This document shows positions 45,152-54,856 of a DNA stretch of 64,000 bases, in pieces (the first letter of the stretch is position 1; each line of letters begins with the position of its first letter). The notes beneath the pieces are model-generated. The model was not told where the DNA came from, made no database searches, and was given only the letters and a program-made list of their open reading frames with translations. Made by a program: the position numbers and the translations under genes. The stretch is from an uncultured Granulosicoccaceae bacterium (GTDB lineage: Bacteria > Pseudomonadota > Gammaproteobacteria > Granulosicoccales > Granulosicoccaceae). The stretch spans positions 62,001 to 126,000 of the forward strand of contig CALISD010000042.1 in the NCBI GenBank assembly GCA_938041955.1. Direction: 5' to 3'.

Positions 45152-45541
45152 CTAGAACGGTATATCGTCTGAGAAATCTTCACGTGTTGCTGTGAGTTCC
45201 GGGTAGTCTGCTTCGGGTGCTTTGGCCGCTGCAGCGGCGGGCGCTTTGTTGCTGCCGCGAGCCGGTTGAGCAGCGCCGGCAGTTTCGATTTTCCAGGCGT
45301 CTAGATTAGTAAAGTAGCGGTCATTCCACTCACGTCCGCGAAGATTAAAGTGAACGGTGATGTCGTCCGCTTCGTTGTGGTCGTCAATCAGGTCGCACTT
45401 ATCCTGCGTGAGCTGAAATTTGATCATTTGCGGGTAGTTGCCGTCAACAATTTCGATAACGAATTCTCTTGCGCGAAACTTCTCTGATTTTTGTTCAGTT
45501 TCGAATACTTTGTGTAACTTACCGTCTACTTGAAATGCCAT
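45152..45541 (-). CDS. DUF3127 (OB-fold-like) protein with an SSB-like C-terminal tip
   Basis: A 129-residue protein starting MAFQVDGKLHKVFETEQKS, the DUF3127 opening, with VIEIVDGNYPQMIKFQLTQD and a WNDRYFTNLDAWKIE segment. An Ala-rich linker (about 85-115) leads to the tip EDFSDDIPF, which is nearly identical to the acidic C-terminus of bacterial SSB that recruits repair proteins. A single-stranded DNA or SSB-partner role is inferred. DUF3127 is better known in Bacteroidetes. ATG 45541 is used; the frame upstream overlaps mce. It is the last gene of the leftward propionate run, but spaced 78 bp from it. Confidence 0.75.
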   Translation of the reverse strand: MAFQVDGKLHKVFETEQKSEKFRAREFVIEIVDGNYPQMIKFQLTQDKCDLIDDHNEADDITVHFNLRGREWNDRYFTNLDAWKIETAGAAQPARGSNKAPAAAAAKAPEADYPELTATREDFSDDIPF

Positions 45542-45618
45542 AATGTGGGGTGCCTGACTGAATAAAGCGGGTGGAAATTTTACCTTAATTTGATCGACCA
45601 AGGGGTCGAATTTTATCT

Positions 45619-46023
45619 TTAAACTTGTTCTAACTCGACTAGTGTGCCGCAAAAATCTTTTGGGTGAAGAAACACAACCGGCTTGCCATGAGCGCCTGTT
45701 TTCGGTTTTCCATCTCCCAGTACTCGTGCCCCATGTGAGGTCATTTTTGCAATGGCAACGTCGATGTCATCGACCTCGTAGCATAAGTGGTGAATGCCAC
45801 CAGCCGGATTTTTTTCTAAGAAGCGTTGAATTGGAGAATCTTTGCCCAATGGTTTCAGCAGTTCAATTTTGGTGTTGGGCAGTTCCACAAAAACGGTGGT
45901 TACCCCGTGTTCTGGCAAATTTGTGGCGTCACTCACTACAGCACCAAGCGTGTCGCGATAGATTGCTGTGGCAGCTTCCAGATCGTTGACTGCGATTGCC
46001 ACATGGTTAAGTTTGCCGATCAT
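45619..46023 (-). CDS. mce: Methylmalonyl-CoA epimerase
   Basis: A 134-residue vicinal oxygen chelate protein of full family length. LNHVAIAVNDLEAA opens the fold and HHLCYEVDDIDVAI and VVFLHPKDFCGTLVELEQV carry the metal-binding His/Glu residues. It interconverts (S)- and (R)-methylmalonyl-CoA in propionate catabolism. Its ATG overlaps the pccA stop by 4 bp (ATGA), so it is translationally coupled. Confidence 0.93.
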   Translation of the reverse strand: MIGKLNHVAIAVNDLEAATAIYRDTLGAVVSDATNLPEHGVTTVFVELPNTKIELLKPLGKDSPIQRFLEKNPAGGIHHLCYEVDDIDVAIAKMTSHGARVLGDGKPKTGAHGKPVVFLHPKDFCGTLVELEQV

Positions 46024-48014
46024 GATTTTTCAAATTCCAATATCTTTTGATCTACATCAAGGGTATTGCCTGGTGTAGTAAAAATTTTTGCGATAGTGCC
46101 ATTGCGCTCCGCCTTTAGTACGTTTTCCATTTTCATCGCTTCAACGACTGCCAATGAATCACCAGCACTGACTGTGTCGCCTTCCTTCACCATGACATCG
46201 ACCAGTAAGCCCGGCATCGGCGATAGCAGCAAACTCGAGGTATCAATCTCTTTGCGAATCGGCATGTAGTGATACTTGGATGCAGCTCGTGGTGACATCA
46301 CTTGCAACTCAGCTACATATTTTGCATTACTTATTTCGCAACCGAGGGATGTACGCTTCCACTGTAGCGCTACCGTACGATCATCTATTGTCGCGTTGAA
46401 CATGGCCTGCGCAGGTTTCCAATCGGTTTCCACTAACGCCGTTGTGGTGTCATTTTTAACTTGAAACTTCCCATCGCTTAGTTGTGTGATTTCAAATGGA
46501 AATAACTCGCCATTGTCTATCACCACAAGTGGCATGCTGTCGGGTATTGTCATTGAGCGCATCGTGCCACTAATTGATAATTCTATTTGGCGCTGTAAAA
46601 AGCGCGCTATTGCTGCTGCTGCATGTTGGTGCAGGCGTTCGATCGCTGATGGCTCTGTGCGACTAAACCCGTCCGGGTAGTGTTGTTCAATAAAGTGGGT
46701 AGAAAAATCACCCTCTTTAAAATCACTGTGGTCAAATAGCGCCGACAGGAACGGCATGTTGGTCGTTACGCCATCAATTTGATATTGATCCAGCGCGATC
46801 TGCATTTTTTCAATTGCATTGGCGCGTGTATCGCCCCAGGTGATCAGTTTAGAGATCATGGGGTCGTAGTAAATTGAGACTTCGCCTCCTTCGAATACGC
46901 CACTATCTACTCGTACATCTGGTGAGTTCAAGGGTTCTACGTAGTGTTTTACGCGTCCAGTTGAGGGCAGGAATTCACGAAATGGGTTTTCAGCATAGAC
47001 TCGCGCTTCCATAGACCAGCCGTTGATACCAATGTCTGATTGTTGATGTTTCAGTTGGTCACCGGCTGCGATGAGGATCATCTCTTCAATCAAATCGAGT
47101 CCGGTGATCATTTCTGTTACCGGATGCTCGACTTGTAAGCGGGTGTTCATTTCCAGAAAATAGAAATTCTGGTCGGCATCAACAATAAATTCGACCGTAC
47201 CTGCTGAGTGGTAATTTACCGTCTTGGCGAGTGCACAAGACTGTTCACCCATGGCTTTGCGGGTGGCTGCATCCAGAAACGGGGAGGGTGCTTCCTCTAT
47301 GACTTTTTGATGACGTCTTTGAATGCTGCATTCGCGCTCGTTTAGATAAAGGGTGTTGCCATGTTTGTCGGCAAGCACCTGTATTTCAATGTGGCGCGGC
47401 TTTTCAATGAATTTTTCAATAAAAATGCGGTCATCACCAAAGCTTGTTTTTGCTTCATTGGTGGCGCGCTCAAAACCTTCCGTGCATTCATCGTCGTTGT
47501 ATGCGACTCGCATGCCTTTACCGCCGCCACCGGCACTCGCCTTAAGCATGACGGGGTAGCCAATGCTGTTTGCTATGGATATCGCGTGACTGGCGTCAGT
47601 AATAATGTCAGTGTGCCCGGGAACGGTGTTAACACCGGCTTCAATAGCGATTTTTTTTGAGGTGATCTTGTCACCCATGCATTCGATGGCATGTTGGCCC
47701 GGGCCAATAAAGGTAATGTTGTTCGCTTCAAGGGCTGATGCGAATTCCGAATTCTCTGACAGGAATCCGTAACCCGGATAGACCGCATCAGAACCAGTGT
47801 CTTTGCACGCTTGAATGATTTTATCTATCGAAAGATAGCTTTCGGCCGAGGCTGCGGCACCTATGTGTACAGCCTCATCAGCGGTTTGCGTATGCAGAGC
47901 GGAGCGGTCAGCGTCTGAATAGACAGCGACAGTGGCTATTTCCATTTTCTTTGCGGTACGCATTGCCCGGCAGGCAATCTCACCACGGTTAGCAATCAGT
48001 ATTTTTGAAAACAT
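46020..48014 (-). CDS. pccA: Propionyl-CoA carboxylase alpha subunit (biotin carboxylase/BCCP)
   Basis: A 664-residue fusion. It has an ATP-grasp biotin carboxylase (about 1-450: KILIANRGEIACRAMRTAKK, KASAGGGGKGMR, EMNTRLQVEHPVTE), a BT-like linker domain (about 460-590) and a biotin carboxyl carrier domain with EAMKMEN, where Lys628 or thereabouts is biotinylated. With PccB it carboxylates propionyl-CoA to (S)-methylmalonyl-CoA. The domain layout fits propionyl- or other acyl-CoA carboxylases; the mce and prpE neighbours support propionyl-CoA. Confidence 0.92.
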   Translation of the reverse strand: MFSKILIANRGEIACRAMRTAKKMEIATVAVYSDADRSALHTQTADEAVHIGAAASAESYLSIDKIIQACKDTGSDAVYPGYGFLSENSEFASALEANNITFIGPGQHAIECMGDKITSKKIAIEAGVNTVPGHTDIITDASHAISIANSIGYPVMLKASAGGGGKGMRVAYNDDECTEGFERATNEAKTSFGDDRIFIEKFIEKPRHIEIQVLADKHGNTLYLNERECSIQRRHQKVIEEAPSPFLDAATRKAMGEQSCALAKTVNYHSAGTVEFIVDADQNFYFLEMNTRLQVEHPVTEMITGLDLIEEMILIAAGDQLKHQQSDIGINGWSMEARVYAENPFREFLPSTGRVKHYVEPLNSPDVRVDSGVFEGGEVSIYYDPMISKLITWGDTRANAIEKMQIALDQYQIDGVTTNMPFLSALFDHSDFKEGDFSTHFIEQHYPDGFSRTEPSAIERLHQHAAAAIARFLQRQIELSISGTMRSMTIPDSMPLVVIDNGELFPFEITQLSDGKFQVKNDTTTALVETDWKPAQAMFNATIDDRTVALQWKRTSLGCEISNAKYVAELQVMSPRAASKYHYMPIRKEIDTSSLLLSPMPGLLVDVMVKEGDTVSAGDSLAVVEAMKMENVLKAERNGTIAKIFTTPGNTLDVDQKILEFEKS

Positions 48015-48038
48015 GAGTGTCGGTTATCTTGTTGATTG

Positions 48039-49571
48039 TTACAGAGGTAAGTTGTCGTGCTTGCGCCACGGGTTTTCAAGCTGCTTGTTTGCGAGCATAT
48101 CCAGTGAACGACAAATATGCATTCTGGTGCCGTCTGGTTTAATGACGTCGTCAATGTAGCCGCGGCTTGCAGCGATGAACGGGTTGGCGAATTTTTCGCG
48201 ATACTCTTCCGTACGCTGTTCTATTTTTTCCGCATCACCAATGTCTTTTCTAAATATAATTTCTACGGCACCCTTAGGGCCCATGACTGCAATTTCGGCG
48301 TTCGGCCACGCCAGATTTACATCGCCTCGAAGGTGCTTTGAAGACATAACATCGTAAGCCCCGCCATAAGCTTTGCGTGTGATGACAGTGATCTTTGGTA
48401 CGGTGCACTCAGCGTAGGCGAACAATAATTTCGCCCCGTGTTTGATAATGCCACCATATTCCTGTGCGGTGCCAGGCAGGAACCCTGGAACGTCTACAAA
48501 GGTCACTATCGGAATATTAAACGCATCGCAAAATCGAACAAATCGTGCTGCTTTGATCGATGACTTAATATCTAGGCAACCGGCAAGCACTAGCGGTTGG
48601 TTCGCGACGATGCCCACGGTCTTTCCATCCATACGTGCCATGCCAATAATAATATTCTTTGCATAGTCAGGTTGAATTTCAAAAAAGTGTCCGTCATCGA
48701 CAACCTTAAAAATCAGTTCGTGTATATCGTAAGGCTGATTGGGGTTGTCGGGAACCAATGTATTTAAAGATGATTCACGCCGATCCGGTGAGTCGTTGCA
48801 AGGTCTTGTGGGCGGTTTTTCGCGATTGTTTAGTGGCAGAAAATCATAAAACTCACGCAATTTACGAAGTGCGTGCAGTTCGTTTTCAAAGGCAATATCG
48901 CAAACCCCGGATACCGTTGCGTGAGTCTCAGCGCCACCGAGTTCTTCGTGAGTCACTTCTTCATGGGTGACTGTTTTCACCACCTCGGGACCCGTGACGA
49001 ACATATAAGAAGTATCGCGTACCATGAAAATAAAATCAGTCATTGCAGGTGAATACACTGCACCGCCAGCGCAGGGACCCATGACCATTGAAATTTGCGG
49101 CACGACGCCTGATGCAAGCACATTGCGCTGAAACACTTCGGCGTACCCACCAAGAGAAGCAACGCCCTCCTGAATGCGTGCGCCACCAGAATCGTTTAAG
49201 CCAATGACGGGGGCGCCGACTTTCATTGCCTGATCCATGATCTTGCAGATTTTTTCTGCATGAGCTTCGGACAGGGACCCTCCAAAAACAGTGAAGTCCT
49301 GGCTAAAAACGAAGACCAGGCGTCCGTTGATCGTGCCCCAACCGGTAATGACACCGTCACCGGGTATCTTTTGATCTTGCATGCCAAAGTCAACGCAGCG
49401 ATGTTCAACGAACATGTCTGACTCTTTGAAGCTATCGTCATCAAGTAGTACTTCTACGCGCTCACGTGCAGTGAGTTTGCCTTTGGCGTGGTGCTTGTCA
49501 ATTCGTTCTTGGCCACCTGCAAGGCGTGCTGCCTCACGTCGTTCAAGTAGTTCTTGATCGATGGATTGCAT
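48039..49571 (-). CDS. pccB: Propionyl-CoA carboxylase beta subunit
   Basis: A 510-residue carboxyltransferase with N- and C-terminal crotonase-like halves. [20 protein letters not shown] opens the protein; [19 protein letters not shown] and [20 protein letters not shown] are the carboxybiotin and acyl-CoA sites. The C-terminal [21 protein letters not shown] is typical of PccB. It lies 24 bp upstream of pccA on the same strand and 108 bp after prpE. Confidence 0.94.
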   Translation of the reverse strand: MQSIDQELLERREAARLAGGQERIDKHHAKGKLTARERVEVLLDDDSFKESDMFVEHRCVDFGMQDQKIPGDGVITGWGTINGRLVFVFSQDFTVFGGSLSEAHAEKICKIMDQAMKVGAPVIGLNDSGGARIQEGVASLGGYAEVFQRNVLASGVVPQISMVMGPCAGGAVYSPAMTDFIFMVRDTSYMFVTGPEVVKTVTHEEVTHEELGGAETHATVSGVCDIAFENELHALRKLREFYDFLPLNNREKPPTRPCNDSPDRRESSLNTLVPDNPNQPYDIHELIFKVVDDGHFFEIQPDYAKNIIIGMARMDGKTVGIVANQPLVLAGCLDIKSSIKAARFVRFCDAFNIPIVTFVDVPGFLPGTAQEYGGIIKHGAKLLFAYAECTVPKITVITRKAYGGAYDVMSSKHLRGDVNLAWPNAEIAVMGPKGAVEIIFRKDIGDAEKIEQRTEEYREKFANPFIAASRGYIDDVIKPDGTRMHICRSLDMLANKQLENPWRKHDNLPL

Positions 49572-49679
49572 AGAAAATAATTACCTGTCCAATGATTAAG
49601 TGCTGCAGCGATAAGCCAGTGTGGACTATCTGCCGGCTGACACAGTTAAAGTAATAAAGTTAAAGATTTGCCGAATGGC

Positions 49680-51584
49680 CTACTCGTCTGTTTTTTGCGG
49701 GTAGCCAATTGTCGCCAGTGATTCGGTGATTTCGTCAAGGATCACAGGGTCGTCAATAGTAGCAGGCATCTTCCATTCAGTGCCGTCAGCAATTGAACGC
49801 ATGGTAGCGCGTAGAATTTTTCCAGAGCGTGTTTTCGGTAGACGAGTCACGACCACAGCACATTTAAATGCGGCAACCGGTCCAATCTCACCGCGAACCT
49901 TTTGTATCACTTCCTTGCAGATGTCTGCTTCACTTCTGTCACAGCCTGAATTGAGTACCAACATCCCGACAGGCACCTGACCCTTTAAGGTGTCTGCAGC
50001 ACCCATCACGGCACATTCGGCCACATCCGGGTGTCCTGCGAGGACTTCCTCCATGGCACCGGTAGAGAGTCGGTGGCCGGCAACATTAATGACATCATCG
50101 GTGCGGGCCATGACAAAAATGTACCCGTCCTCATCAATATAACCCGCATCCCCCGTTTCATAGTGGCCGGGAAAATTTTTGAAATACGATTCTACGAATC
50201 GATCGGGTGCATTCCAAAGTGTTGGAAAAGTGCCCGGAGGCAATGGGGATTCCACGACTAACGCGCCAATGTCACCCGGTTTGCATTCTGAGCCGTCATT
50301 GTTAAGTGCTTTTAATTTGTAACCTGGAGCGGGCTTGGTCGGAGACCCGACTTTAATTGGCAGCATTTCAATGCCTGCGTAGTTAGCGCAAATAGAGGAC
50401 CCGGTTTCTGTTTGCCACCAATGATCAATGACGGGCACTTGCAGAACTTGTTGTGCCCACTCAAGGGTGTCTGGATCGCATCGTTCACCAGCAAGAAACA
50501 GATAGTCGAGGTGTGATATGTCGTACTTGGCGAGGTATTCGCCCTTCGGGTCTTCTTTTTTTATCGCACGGAAGGCAGTAGGCGCTGTGAACAGTACCCG
50601 TACCTTGTGCTCCGAGATGACTCTCCAGAATGCACCAGGGTCAGGTGTACCAACCGGTTTGCCCTCATACAGAACGGTCGTATTGCCGTGGAACAAGGGA
50701 GCATAAACAATGTAGGAATGACCAACTACCCACCCAACGTCTGAAGCGGCCCAGTAAACATCACCGGGATCAACCCCATAGATGCTTTTCATTGTCCACT
50801 TGAGCGATACGATGCTACCACCGGTATCGCGTACAACACCTTTAGGCGCGCCGGTCGTACCGGAGGTGTATAAAATATATAACGGGTGGTTAGCATTAAC
50901 GGCAACACACTCGGCAGGGCTTGCCTTGCTCTCTGCCTCCTGCCAGTGCACATCATGCGCTTGAGTCATTGAAGCTTTAGACTGATCGCGCTGCCAGATG
51001 TAACAATGTGATGGCTTATGTGTGGCAAGCTCAATGGCTTTATCAAGAAGGGGTTTGTACTCAACCACGCGCCCGGGCTCCAGCCCACAAGATCCCGCAA
51101 GAATGGCCTTCGGCTGACAATCATCGATACGCACGGCAAGTTCGTTGGCTGCAAATCCGCCGAATACGACACTGTGTACAGCGCCGATTCGAGCACACGC
51201 GAGCATCGCGATCGCCGCTTCGGGAATCATTGGCATATAAACAATAACTCTATCGCCCGCTACTACCCCGCCTTGTTGCAACATGCCGGCGATTTTGGAG
51301 ACTCGCACCTGCAGTTCGCGATAACTGATTTTTCTGGATTCATCGGTGACAGCGCTGTCGTAGATAATTGCGGTTTGCTCTGCACGGCCGTTGTCGACAT
51401 GCAGATCGACCGCGTTATAGCAGGCGTTGGTACGACCGTCCGGAAACCAGCGATAGAAGGGAGCGTTTGACTCATCCAGCGTGACCGTCGGGAATTGATC
51501 CCAGTGAATATCCTTTGCTGCCTCCAGCCAAAATGACTCTTTATCCGTGATTGATCGATCGTAGAGGCTTTTGTAGGCTGACAT
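49680..51584 (-). CDS. prpE: Propionyl-CoA synthetase (propionate--CoA ligase)
   Basis: A 634-residue ANL-family acyl-CoA synthetase. MSAYKSLYDRSITDKESFWL is the usual start (ATG 51584; the frame is open to 51641). The P-loop-like YTSGTTGAPKGVVRD, WWQTETGSSICANYAG and C-terminal PKTRSGKILRATMR (the acetylatable Lys) are all present. It activates propionate with ATP and CoA to propionyl-CoA, the substrate of the carboxylase encoded next. Acetate may be used more weakly. It is the first gene of the leftward operon. Confidence 0.9.
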   Translation of the reverse strand: MSAYKSLYDRSITDKESFWLEAAKDIHWDQFPTVTLDESNAPFYRWFPDGRTNACYNAVDLHVDNGRAEQTAIIYDSAVTDESRKISYRELQVRVSKIAGMLQQGGVVAGDRVIVYMPMIPEAAIAMLACARIGAVHSVVFGGFAANELAVRIDDCQPKAILAGSCGLEPGRVVEYKPLLDKAIELATHKPSHCYIWQRDQSKASMTQAHDVHWQEAESKASPAECVAVNANHPLYILYTSGTTGAPKGVVRDTGGSIVSLKWTMKSIYGVDPGDVYWAASDVGWVVGHSYIVYAPLFHGNTTVLYEGKPVGTPDPGAFWRVISEHKVRVLFTAPTAFRAIKKEDPKGEYLAKYDISHLDYLFLAGERCDPDTLEWAQQVLQVPVIDHWWQTETGSSICANYAGIEMLPIKVGSPTKPAPGYKLKALNNDGSECKPGDIGALVVESPLPPGTFPTLWNAPDRFVESYFKNFPGHYETGDAGYIDEDGYIFVMARTDDVINVAGHRLSTGAMEEVLAGHPDVAECAVMGAADTLKGQVPVGMLVLNSGCDRSEADICKEVIQKVRGEIGPVAAFKCAVVVTRLPKTRSGKILRATMRSIADGTEWKMPATIDDPVILDEITESLATIGYPQKTDE

Positions 51585-51976
51585 GGGGTAACTCTGGTGG
51601 CGGGATGAGGGATTGTCGCAAACATTCCTTGAATGACACAATCAAAATGAGATTGAAAAAGCTGCGATCTCTGCTAAATAGTCATGAAGTGGCTTTGGTG
51701 TAACTGGACAAGTCAACGAAATGGGCAGTAAAAGACAGTATCTTAGTAAACTATTGTTACCGTTCGGGTAAAAGTAGCGCAAACCTGTCTGACACATCCT
51801 GATTCAAATTGACACCATGTTAACGATAGGTAACAATTCCAGCATGATGCCTAGGTGCGACCACGTGTTACACGCACACTTCGTGGTTGGCTAGCAGTGA
51901 GTGCGTCAGACTATTCGAAGGTCAGCGAGCCAGTCCGCCAACCTACGTGAAGAATAATAAAATTAGGAGTGACGAC
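51585..51976. promoter_or_regulatory. Divergent intergenic region between prpE and hfq, 392 bp
   Basis: This region must hold promoters in both directions. For hfq, TTGACA at 51809-51814 lies 17 bases before AACAAT (51832-51837), a plausible sigma-70 promoter with a weak -10, leaving a leader of about 130 bases. AGGAG at 51965-51969 is the hfq ribosome binding site. No miaA precedes hfq, as it often does in gammaproteobacteria. Confidence 0.4.
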
Positions 51977-52228
51977 ATGGCAAAAGGGCAATCACTACAA
52001 GAACCCTTCTTGAACACCCTTCGAAAAGAACGTGTGCCGGTGTCTATCTATTTAGTAAATGGCATTAAGCTGCAGGGTCAAATTGAGTCCTTTGATCAGT
52101 TTGTGGTTCTACTCAAGAACACTGTCAGCCAGATGGTTTATAAACACGCGATATCCACTATTGTCCCGTCTCGTGCTGTGAAGATGGCACCACCAACCGC
52201 TGAGGAACAGGAAACTGCGGAAAGTTAA
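51977..52228 (+). CDS. hfq: RNA chaperone Hfq
   Basis: An 83-residue Sm-fold protein. [20 protein letters not shown] and [20 protein letters not shown] form Sm1; [14 protein letters not shown] holds the conserved Sm2 motif, KHA and the Tyr being part of the U-rich RNA-binding face. The acidic C-terminal tail is short. The protein forms a hexamer that pairs small RNAs with mRNAs. The frame extends upstream to 51887, but AGGAG and the family start support ATG 51977. It is followed 20 bp later by hflX, as in many gammaproteobacteria. Confidence 0.96.
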   Translation: MAKGQSLQEPFLNTLRKERVPVSIYLVNGIKLQGQIESFDQFVVLLKNTVSQMVYKHAISTIVPSRAVKMAPPTAEEQETAES

Positions 52229-52248
52229 CTTGGTAAGTAGGATGCACA

Positions 52249-53529
52249 TTGTTTGATCGGCTAGAAGTCGGCAACGAGTGCGTCGTAGTCAATGTTGAGC
52301 TTCATGGACAGGAAAGTTATCCGGGTGAATTCTTAGAACTAGTTAAGTCGACTCAGGCCAACATCGTTGGCAACGTGACTGTGAAGATCAGAAACCCGCA
52401 CCCGCGGTACTTTCTCGGTACCGGAAAAGCGGAAGAGGTAGCCGAGCTGGTACGTGAGGCCGAAGCTGATCTCGTCATTATTGATCATTCGCTATCTCCA
52501 AGTCAGGAACGTAATCTTGAAGCGTTGTTAAAGTGCCGAGTGCTCGACCGGGCCGGTCTGATTCTGGATATCTTTGCCCAGCGAGCGCGTTCATTTGAAG
52601 GTCAGTTGCAGGTTGAGTTGGCGCAGCTGGAGCATCTTTCTACCAGGCTTGTACGCGGTTGGACCCACCTTGAACGCCAGAAGGGCGGGATAGGTCTGCG
52701 GGGGCCGGGTGAGACGCAGCTGGAGACCGACAGGCGTCTGATAGGCGCTCGAATCAAGCAAATTAAAAAGCGCATGGATCGTGTCGATTCGCGTCGCGAG
52801 CAAGGGCGGCGCAATCGTAAGAAAAACGAGCTACCGACCGTCTCAGTCGTCGGCTACACCAACGCGGGCAAATCGACGCTGTTTAATCGCTTGACCGATT
52901 CGTCGGTATACTCGGCAGATCAGCTGTTTGCGACCCTTGATCCCACCATCCGTAAGCTCGATCTGGGGATGGGTGGCCAGGCAGTGATTGCTGACACGGT
53001 CGGGTTTATTAGCAATTTGCCGCACGAATTGGTTGAGTCATTCAGGTCAACACTGCAAGAGACGCGTGAGGCTACGGTGTTATTGCATATTGTTGATGCG
53101 TCTGATCCGCTACGCGAGACGCGCCGCGAGCAGGTAGAAGAGGTTTTGGCAGAGATTGGCGCAGATGTGCCGCAAATTCTTGTGTTGAACAAAATAGACT
53201 TGCTCGATGTGTCAGCGCGAAATGCTCTGCTCGATGAGTGCCTGGGCGAAGATGCTGTGGCGGTGTCCGCCATCAGCGGTGAAGGAATAGAGGAGCTGCT
53301 CGCCCGGATATCTAAGCGGGTGCAGCCTGAGCGGCGCAATGGATGGCTGACACTAACAGCAATGCAAGGCAAAGAGCGCGCTATGCTGTATGAGCGAGAT
53401 GCAGTAAGGCAGGAAGAAATCGGCACCAGTGGCGAGTTTATTCTTCGATTAGAGATAGCAGAACACGACTGGCATCGTTTTATAAAGCAGACTGGAATCG
53501 ATGCTGAGCTTGTAATGCATCCAGTTTGA
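52249..53529 (+). CDS. hflX: Ribosome-associated GTPase HflX
   Basis: A 426-residue GTPase of normal length. The N-terminal HflX domain contains PHPRYFLGTGKAEEVAELV, IDHSLSPSQERNLEALL and GGIGLRGPGETQLETDRR. The GTPase domain has G1 GYTNAGKST (from residue 202), DTVGFISNLPHELVESF and NKID. HflX binds the 50S subunit and rescues or splits stalled ribosomes. The start is TTG 52249 with AGGA eight bases upstream. Confidence 0.95.
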   Translation: MFDRLEVGNECVVVNVELHGQESYPGEFLELVKSTQANIVGNVTVKIRNPHPRYFLGTGKAEEVAELVREAEADLVIIDHSLSPSQERNLEALLKCRVLDRAGLILDIFAQRARSFEGQLQVELAQLEHLSTRLVRGWTHLERQKGGIGLRGPGETQLETDRRLIGARIKQIKKRMDRVDSRREQGRRNRKKNELPTVSVVGYTNAGKSTLFNRLTDSSVYSADQLFATLDPTIRKLDLGMGGQAVIADTVGFISNLPHELVESFRSTLQETREATVLLHIVDASDPLRETRREQVEEVLAEIGADVPQILVLNKIDLLDVSARNALLDECLGEDAVAVSAISGEGIEELLARISKRVQPERRNGWLTLTAMQGKERAMLYERDAVRQEEIGTSGEFILRLEIAEHDWHRFIKQTGIDAELVMHPV

Positions 53530-53668
53530 CCACATTCATCTTGATACCTTCCAGTTGGCCGCCTAAACTTAGCGGCTTGGCCGGTGCAATCGCAGTCTGA
53601 TCAAATCACCAAATCACAACTTATAATTGCAGCAAGTCGCTGTTTCTAGAACTAATTCGGAGTGGGCC

Positions 53669-54856
53669 ATGGCCTGGAATGAGCCGGGGGGCAACAACAA
53701 CGATCCCTGGGGTAACAAAAAAAACGACAGCGGCCCACCTGATCTTGATGAGGTTTTTCGCAATCTGCAGAAGAAACTTGAGGGTCTCTTTGGCGGAAAA
53801 CGTGCGGGAGGCTCAAGCAGTGGCTCAGGCGGCAGCGACGGTGGCTTTAAGTTCCCCGGAAAGCTAGGTTCAATCGGGTTGATGGCCATCGGTCTGATAC
53901 TGGGTATTATTTGGTTCCTTAGCGGTATTTATATTGTGCAACCGGCTGAGCGTGGGGTGGTTACTCAATTCGGCAGGTTTGTCAAAACAACACAGCCTGG
54001 CCCGCACTGGCATATCCCGTGGCCAGTGCAACGATTTCAGCGTGTCAACGTGGATCAGAATCGGTCTGTCGAACTTCGACAGCAGGATATCCTGACCCGC
54101 GATGAGAATATCGTTGTGGTGGATGTGGCGGTCAACTACAAATTGGCCAAACCGGAAGATTACCTTTTCAATGTGGCAAGTCCGGACCTTACCCTAAGGC
54201 ATGCGGCCGAGAGTGCTCTGCGAGAAACTGTTGGACAAACGCTGATGGACACGGTCCTAACCGAAGGCCGCGAGCTGTTGGCGGATGAAACACAGGCGAA
54301 GATTCAGCAGAATCTCGACGACTACAATGCCGGGATTATCGTCACGGCGTTTAACCTTAAAAGTGCCGAAGCACCAGCCGAGGTCAAAAAAGCTTTTGAC
54401 GATGTTGTCAAGGCAAGAGAAGACCAGCAGCGCTTTATTGATGAATCTGAAACCTACAGAAACGGTGTGCTACCGGAAGCACGTGGAGAGGCCGTGATTG
54501 CGCTTGAGAGAGCACGTGCCTACAAATCTGAGGTGGTAAATGCGGCACAAGGTGAGGCCGCGCGTTTTGAATCCTTGCTGACTGAGTATTCAAAAGCCCC
54601 GGAGATCATGAAAGAACGTCTTTATATCGAGTCTATGGAGTCGGTGCTATCTAACAGCAGTAAGGTGATGGTGGGTACGGGAGAGAGCGGCAACAATCTG
54701 ATGTACCTGCCACTCGACAAGCTCATGGGCGCAGGCAACAACAACGCCCCGGCGCAGGTAACGCTTCCGCAGAGTGAATACGTAAACCCATCGGCTGGTC
54801 AATCGACCCCGCGCTCAAGCGATAGCAGTCGCACCCGATCGAGAGGCAGCAACTGA
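53669..54856 (+). CDS. hflK: HflK, membrane protease modulator
   Basis: A 395-residue SPFH protein. It starts MAWNEPGGNNNDPWG, the standard HflK opening; a Gly/Ser-rich cytosolic segment precedes one membrane segment near residues 70-90, then the SPFH domain (GVVTQFGRFVKTTQPGPHWH) and a coiled-coil region. HflK and HflC form a periplasmic complex that modulates FtsH. GGAG lies seven bases upstream of ATG 53669; the open frame begins earlier at 53627. Its TGA overlaps the hflC ATG. Confidence 0.93.
   Translation: MAWNEPGGNNNDPWGNKKNDSGPPDLDEVFRNLQKKLEGLFGGKRAGGSSSGSGGSDGGFKFPGKLGSIGLMAIGLILGIIWFLSGIYIVQPAERGVVTQFGRFVKTTQPGPHWHIPWPVQRFQRVNVDQNRSVELRQQDILTRDENIVVVDVAVNYKLAKPEDYLFNVASPDLTLRHAAESALRETVGQTLMDTVLTEGRELLADETQAKIQQNLDDYNAGIIVTAFNLKSAEAPAEVKKAFDDVVKAREDQQRFIDESETYRNGVLPEARGEAVIALERARAYKSEVVNAAQGEAARFESLLTEYSKAPEIMKERLYIESMESVLSNSSKVMVGTGESGNNLMYLPLDKLMGAGNNNAPAQVTLPQSEYVNPSAGQSTPRSSDSSRTRSRGSN

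Noticed and set aside
53530-53668. GCCGC/GCGGC hairpin between hflX and hflK
   Set aside because: Short stem and no T run; it cannot be told from chance and the genes are usually co-transcribed.
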